DNA from: Acidovorax sp. CF316
GTDB taxonomy: Bacteria; Pseudomonadota; Gammaproteobacteria; Burkholderiales; Burkholderiaceae_C
DNA: 45,526 nt
Assembly: GCF_000276605.1 (NCBI RefSeq)
Contig: NZ_AKJX01000276.1
Location: 1-45,526 of the forward strand
Reading direction: 5' to 3'
The notes under the pieces were generated by a model that ran no database searches, was not told where the DNA came from, and was given only the letters and a program-made list of their open reading frames with translations. The position numbers and the translations under genes were made by a program. Below, piece after piece: positions 42,098 through 45,526 of the stretch; position 1 is the first letter of the stretch, and each line of letters starts with the position of its first letter.

Positions 42098-43057
42098 CTA
42101 AGCGTTCCGCGGTCCTGCAGGCTGCAACAGTACCAAAAGCGCGCCTGCACCCCCATCGACGGGCCGGGCCTGCACGAAGGCCAGCACCTCGTTCTTCTGC
42201 ACCAGCCAGCGCTGCACCCGGCCCTTGAGCACGGGGCTCCTGCCGGGCGATCCCAAGCCCTTGCCGTGCACCACGCGCACGCAGCGCAGCCCGTTGCGGT
42301 GGGACTGGCGGATGAACTGGCCCAGGGCCTCGCGCGCCTCGTCCACGCGCAGGCCGTGCAGGTCGAGCTGGCCCTGGATGCTCCAGTAACCCGAGCGCAG
42401 CCGCTGCGTGACCTGCACGCCGATGCCGGGGCGCCGGTAGCTCAGCGCGTCGTCGGTGTCCAGCAGGGTGCTCACGTCGAAGTCGTCGCTGATGGATTCG
42501 AGCAGCACGCGCTCCTCGTCCAGCCAGTGCTGCAGCGGCAGCGGCTGGGGCAGGCGGCGCTGCAGCCGCGCCAGGTTGCGCACGCGCAGGGGCGTGATGG
42601 GCCCCACGCTGCGGCTGAACAGCTGGCGCTCCGAGTCCGCCCGGGCGGCCGCTTCGCGTTGGGCTTTCTCTTCGGCCTGCTCGCGTTCGTGCTGCTCGCG
42701 CAACTGGCGCGCCACCGTGGCCAGCTCCTGCAGGTCGGCGATGCGCTGGCCGGCGCGCCGGGGCGCGGGTGCGGTCCGCCGCGGGAGCTTTGCCGCAGGG
42801 GCCGGGGCGGTGGCCGGCGGCCGGGGCACGCGCGCCGGCCGGGCGGCCGCCAGGCGGGCCGCCGCCGATGCACGCCGGGCGGCGCGCGTGGGCTCGGGCA
42901 CCGGTGGCACCGGGGCGGGCAGGGCGGCTGCCAGGGCGGGGGGCAGGGCCTCCTTGCCCGCGCTGTCGGCGGCGCGGGCCAGTGCCGTCTGCAGCGCGGT
43001 GGGTGCTGCGGGTGGTGTAGTGGGTGAGGGCGGGCGCGCCGGCGGTGCAGGGCTCAC
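42098..43057 (-). CDS. Smr/MutS2-domain protein
   Basis: A 319-residue protein with an Ala/Pro-rich disordered N-terminus (1-100), a predicted coiled coil (about 103-145, [19 protein letters not shown]) and a C-terminal Smr domain. The Smr landmarks are LDLHGLR at 231-237 and HGKGLGS at 264-270, the motifs linked to endonuclease activity on branched or damaged nucleic acid. Related YdaL-type proteins of this size occur widely. It begins with GTG overlapping the RadC stop (GTGA at 43057-43054), so the two genes are translationally coupled. A nucleic-acid role for both is consistent. Confidence 0.87.
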   Translation of the reverse strand: MSPAPPARPPSPTTPPAAPTALQTALARAADSAGKEALPPALAAALPAPVPPVPEPTRAARRASAAARLAAARPARVPRPPATAPAPAAKLPRRTAPAPRRAGQRIADLQELATVARQLREQHEREQAEEKAQREAAARADSERQLFSRSVGPITPLRVRNLARLQRRLPQPLPLQHWLDEERVLLESISDDFDVSTLLDTDDALSYRRPGIGVQVTQRLRSGYWSIQGQLDLHGLRVDEAREALGQFIRQSHRNGLRCVRVVHGKGLGSPGRSPVLKGRVQRWLVQKNEVLAFVQARPVDGGAGALLVLLQPAGPRNA

Positions 43058-43767
43058 AGCAGCCCCTTCTCGGCCATCGACAGGGCCTGACCCGGGGCCA
43101 CGATGACATGGTCGAGCACGCGCACGTCGATCAACGCCAGCGTGGTCTTCAAGGTCTGGGTCAGGGCCTCGTCGGCGCGGCTGGGCTGCACGCTGCCGCT
43201 GGGGTGGTTGTGGGCCAGCACCACGGCGGCGGCCTGGTGGTGCAGGGCGCGCAGCACCACCTCGCGCGGGTACACGCTGGCCTGGGTCAGCGTGCCGCGG
43301 AACAGTTCTTCGAGCGCCAAGAGGCGGTTCTGGTTGTCCAGGAACAGCACGGCGAACACCTCGTGCCCCTTGGCCGCCAGGTGCAGCTGCAGGTAGTGCT
43401 TGACGGTGTCGGGCGAGTCGAACACCTCGCGCTCGCGCAATTGCTGGGCCAGGGCGCGGCGCGCCAGCTCCAGCACGGCCACCAGCTCGGCGCGCTTGGC
43501 CGGGCCCAGGCCCTTGATGCGCGAAAGATCGTCCGCGCTGGCGTGGAGCAGGCCGGCGATGCCGCCAAAACCGCCCGTGACCTTGCCGCTGGCGGCGTCC
43601 AGCACCGGTGGGTCGAGCAGTTCCTGCGCCATCTGCAGCACGCCCTTGCCCACGATGCCGGTGCGCAGCAGGATGGCCAGCAGCTCCGCGTCGGCCAGCG
43701 CAGCAGGGCCACGCGCGAGCAGTTTTTCGCGCGGCTGGGCGTCGGGTGGGAGGTCTTTGATGGCCAT
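43054..43767 (-). CDS. radC: RadC/DUF2466 family JAMM-like protein
   Basis: A 237-residue RadC-family protein. It has helix-hairpin-helix motifs in the N-terminal half ([19 protein letters not shown]) and an MPN/JAMM-like metal site in the C-terminal half: His186, His188 and Asp199 in [15 protein letters not shown]. Despite the name, no DNA-repair role has been established for RadC. The ATG at 43765-43767 opens [17 protein letters not shown]; the frame runs longer upstream but without similarity. It is divergent from fkpB, with 87 bases between, and coupled to the Smr gene. Confidence 0.92.
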   Translation of the reverse strand: MAIKDLPPDAQPREKLLARGPAALADAELLAILLRTGIVGKGVLQMAQELLDPPVLDAASGKVTGGFGGIAGLLHASADDLSRIKGLGPAKRAELVAVLELARRALAQQLREREVFDSPDTVKHYLQLHLAAKGHEVFAVLFLDNQNRLLALEELFRGTLTQASVYPREVVLRALHHQAAAVVLAHNHPSGSVQPSRADEALTQTLKTTLALIDVRVLDHVIVAPGQALSMAEKGLL

Positions 43768-43824
43768 GGCGTGCAGGAAATAAGGGGTCTCGGACACCCA
43801 GCCATGGGGGATTGCCCGTTTTTC

Positions 43825-43830
43825 TACAAT
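43825..43830 (+). promoter_or_regulatory. Candidate -10 element for fkpB-ispH
   Basis: TACAAT, 24 bases upstream of the fkpB ATG, in the divergent radC-fkpB gap. No clear -35 is present at 17 bases. Confidence 0.35.
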
Positions 43831-43854
43831 AGAGGCCAGTTTATCGGGACTTTC

Positions 43855-44319
43855 ATGACCTCTACCGCCACCGCCCTTCCCACCGTACAGCCGGGCTCCT
43901 TTCTCACGCTGCACTATCGCCTGGCAGGTCCGGCGGGGGATGTGATCAACACCTTTGCCGACAAACCGGCCACGCTGTCGCTGGGCACGGGCGAGCTGTC
44001 GCCCGCCATGGAGCAGCATTTGCTGGGCCTGGTGGAGGGTACGCGCGCCACCTTCGAGCTGGCCGCGGGCGAGGCCTTCGGCGAGCGCAACCCCGACATG
44101 CAGCAGTGGGTGGCGAAAAAGCTGCTCAGCGACCTGGGCAGTGCCGACGAAAAATACAGCCCCGGCGACGTGGTGCAGTTCCCCACCCCCGACGGCATGG
44201 GCAGCTATGCCGGTGCGGTGATGCAGGTGCGCGAGGATGGCGCCGTGCGCTTCGACTTCAACCACCCGCTGGCCGGTCAGCCCGTGACCTTCGAAGTGCA
44301 TGTGATCGGAATCCTCTGA
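43855..44319 (+). CDS. fkpB: FKBP-type peptidyl-prolyl isomerase, SlpA-like
   Basis: A 154-residue cytoplasmic cis-trans peptidyl-prolyl isomerase of the SlyD/SlpA branch, with an FKBP core ([35 protein letters not shown]) given here as the motifs LTLHYRL and [11 protein letters not shown], an insert-in-flap domain in the middle and a C-terminal strand ([18 protein letters not shown]). FNHPLAG is characteristic of this group. It assists protein folding. Its stop shares an A with the ispH start (TGATG), the usual fkpB-ispH arrangement. Confidence 0.93.
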   Translation: MTSTATALPTVQPGSFLTLHYRLAGPAGDVINTFADKPATLSLGTGELSPAMEQHLLGLVEGTRATFELAAGEAFGERNPDMQQWVAKKLLSDLGSADEKYSPGDVVQFPTPDGMGSYAGAVMQVREDGAVRFDFNHPLAGQPVTFEVHVIGIL

Positions 44320-45314
44320 TGCAGACCCCCCAGGAAATCCTGCTGGCCGAGCCGCGCGGCTTCTGCGCCGGCGTGGACCGCGCCATCGAGATCGTCGAGC
44401 GCGCGCTGCAGAAGTTCGGCCGCCCGATCTATGTGCGCCACGAGATCGTGCACAACACCTACGTGGTCAACGACCTCAAGGAAAAGGGCGCGATCTTCAT
44501 CGAAGACCTGGCCGACGTGCCTCCGGGCGCCACCCTGGTCTTCAGTGCCCACGGCGTGAGCAAGGCCGTGCAGGAAGAGGCCGTGGCGCGCGGCTTTTCC
44601 ATCTTCGACGCCACCTGCCCGCTGGTGAGCAAGGTGCACGTCGAGGTGGCCAAGCTGGCCAAGGAAGGCTACGAGTTCATCATGATCGGCCACAAGGGCC
44701 ATCCCGAGGTGGAAGGCACCATGGGCCAGCTCGACCACGGCATCCACCTGGTGGAGGACGTGGAGGACGTGGCCCATGTGCAACCCGGGCAGACCGCCAA
44801 GCTCGCGGTGGTCACCCAGACCACGCTGAGCGTGGACGATGCGGCGGAGATCTCGGCCGCCGTGCGTGCGCGCTTTCCCCAGGTGCGCGAGCCCAAGCAC
44901 CAGGACATCTGCTACGCCACGCAGAACCGGCAGGACGCCGTCAAGGTGCTGAGCCCCCAGGTGGACCTGGTGATCGTGGTCGGTAGCCCCACCAGCTCCA
45001 ACAGCAACCGCCTGCGCGAGCTGGCGGCCAAGCTCGGCACCACGGCCTACATGGTCGACAGTGCCGAGGAGCTGCAGGCCGAGTGGTTCACCGGTGTGGC
45101 GCGCGTGGGCCTCACGGCGGGTGCCTCGGCGCCCGAGATCCTGGTCCGGCAGGTCATCGACCGCATCAAGGCGCTCGGCGCCGTGTCGGTGCGCAGCATG
45201 AACGGCATCGAGGAAACCATCAAGTTCCCGCTGCCCAAGGGCCTCAAGATTGACGCCGCCACCGGCTTCGAGATCAAGGAGCGCCAGCCCGAAACCGGGC
45301 CGGCCGGTCATTGA
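44319..45314 (+). CDS. ispH: 4-hydroxy-3-methylbut-2-enyl diphosphate reductase
   Basis: IspH (LytB) makes IPP and DMAPP in the last step of the MEP isoprenoid pathway and uses a [4Fe-4S] cluster. The 331-residue protein has the three cluster cysteines Cys16 (PRGFCAGVD), Cys100 ([11 protein letters not shown]) and Cys198 ([10 protein letters not shown]). Other conserved parts are [29 protein letters not shown] and [12 protein letters not shown]. The start overlaps the fkpB stop. The end is followed by 27 bases and then the convergent HPP/CBS gene fragment. Confidence 0.97.
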   Translation: MQTPQEILLAEPRGFCAGVDRAIEIVERALQKFGRPIYVRHEIVHNTYVVNDLKEKGAIFIEDLADVPPGATLVFSAHGVSKAVQEEAVARGFSIFDATCPLVSKVHVEVAKLAKEGYEFIMIGHKGHPEVEGTMGQLDHGIHLVEDVEDVAHVQPGQTAKLAVVTQTTLSVDDAAEISAAVRARFPQVREPKHQDICYATQNRQDAVKVLSPQVDLVIVVGSPTSSNSNRLRELAAKLGTTAYMVDSAEELQAEWFTGVARVGLTAGASAPEILVRQVIDRIKALGAVSVRSMNGIEETIKFPLPKGLKIDAATGFEIKERQPETGPAGH

Positions 45315-45341
45315 CATCGGGAAAGTAGGCGCTCACAACGT

Positions 45342-45461
45342 CTACAGTGCCACGGCCGGGCCGCTCCACAGGTCCAGCGGCGGGTCGGCCGCCACGGCAC
45401 GCAGGATGTCGGTGCGCGAGATGAAGCCGGTGAGCCTGCCCGTGTCGTCCGTCACCGGCAG
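45342..45461 (-). CDS. HPP-family/CBS-domain protein, C-terminal fragment
   Basis: The 39 codons before the TAG at 45344-45342 encode a CBS-domain end: LPVTDDTGRLTGFISRTDIL and RAVAADPPLDLWSG. This tail is the kind seen in HPP-family membrane proteins with a C-terminal CBS pair in Comamonadaceae. The 5' part is missing because the genomic sequence is replaced by adapter sequence at 45462. It is the only gene visibly truncated in the window, and the truncation is technical rather than biological. Confidence 0.72.
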   Translation of the reverse strand: MPVTDDTGRLTGFISRTDILRAVAADPPLDLWSGPAVAL

Positions 45462-45526
45462 AGATCGGAAGAGCGTCGTGTAGGGAAAGAGTGTAGATCT
45501 CGGTGGTCGCCGTATCATTAAAAAAA
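45462..45526. other. Illumina adapter read-through and poly-A (non-genomic)
   Basis: From AGATCGGAAGAGCGTCGTG at 45462 the sequence follows the Illumina TruSeq universal adapter (read 2 side) reverse complement, through GTAGATCTCGGTGGTCGCC, and ends in CGTATCATT and seven A. The junction falls inside the CBS-domain gene. None of this is genomic. Confidence 0.97.

Overview
The window is a GC-rich, gene-dense chromosomal segment that looks like a betaproteobacterium of the order Burkholderiales, most likely family Comamonadaceae (Acidovorax-like). That placement is inferred from the gene families (DUF3460 beside scpA, a BamE-like lipoprotein, an OFA transporter beside a formate dehydrogenase cluster, fkpB-ispH beside an HPP/CBS gene) and from the strong G/C third-position bias. 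No database search was possible. No rRNA, tRNA, CRISPR array, transposase, integrase or prophage gene was seen, and no intergenic gap exceeds 300 bases. The final 65 bases are Illumina adapter read-through followed by poly-A, so the window end is an assembly artefact and the last gene is cut by it. Layout: 1-13.4 kb is housekeeping and envelope genes. These are scpA and a DUF3460 gene (minus), a BamE-like lipoprotein, a SulP anion transporter (minus), a YitT-like membrane protein, MipA/OmpV (minus) divergent from an OmpR-type regulator plus sensor kinase, a DUF2306 membrane protein, metG (minus), a strictosidine-synthase-like beta-propeller, a patatin-like phospholipase (minus) and a membrane-anchored Mrr-like protein (minus). 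13.4-31.9 kb is the core of the window: a formate/molybdoenzyme region on the plus strand. It starts with the iron-sulfur carrier ATPase apbC, a LysR regulator and an OFA-family oxalate/formate transporter whose upstream region carries three separate dyads, one resembling an FNR/Anr box. A YdeP-type molybdopterin oxidoreductase follows, then an unnamed 99-residue protein, fdhD, DUF3305, DUF3306, a multi-cluster 4Fe-4S protein, a TorD-like chaperone, and the structural genes of a Tat-exported, cytochrome-b-linked formate dehydrogenase (small Tat protein, fdhA, fdhB, small lipoprotein, fdhC, small periplasmic protein). A second, divergent fdhD closes the region. Most neighbours overlap by 4 to 8 bases, which suggests translational coupling. 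In the likely scheme the transporter imports formate or oxalate, FdhABC oxidises formate at the periplasmic face and passes electrons through FdhB and cytochrome b to quinone, and TorD, FdhD and the DUF proteins mature the enzyme. 31.9-45.5 kb holds a membrane-anchored C13 (legumain-like) peptidase, an FtsX-type permease, a polar amino-acid ABC transporter (minus), a truncated haemoglobin, an unrecognised secreted protein, a RidA-family protein, a TctC/Bug-type binding protein (minus), an Smr-domain protein and RadC (minus), fkpB, ispH, and the C-terminal stub of an HPP/CBS-domain gene (minus). The least explained parts are the small unnamed proteins embedded in the formate dehydrogenase operons, the single-cysteine FdhD paralogue, the operator-like sequences around the two-component system and the OFA transporter, and the Mrr-like protein with an apparently degenerate nuclease motif.
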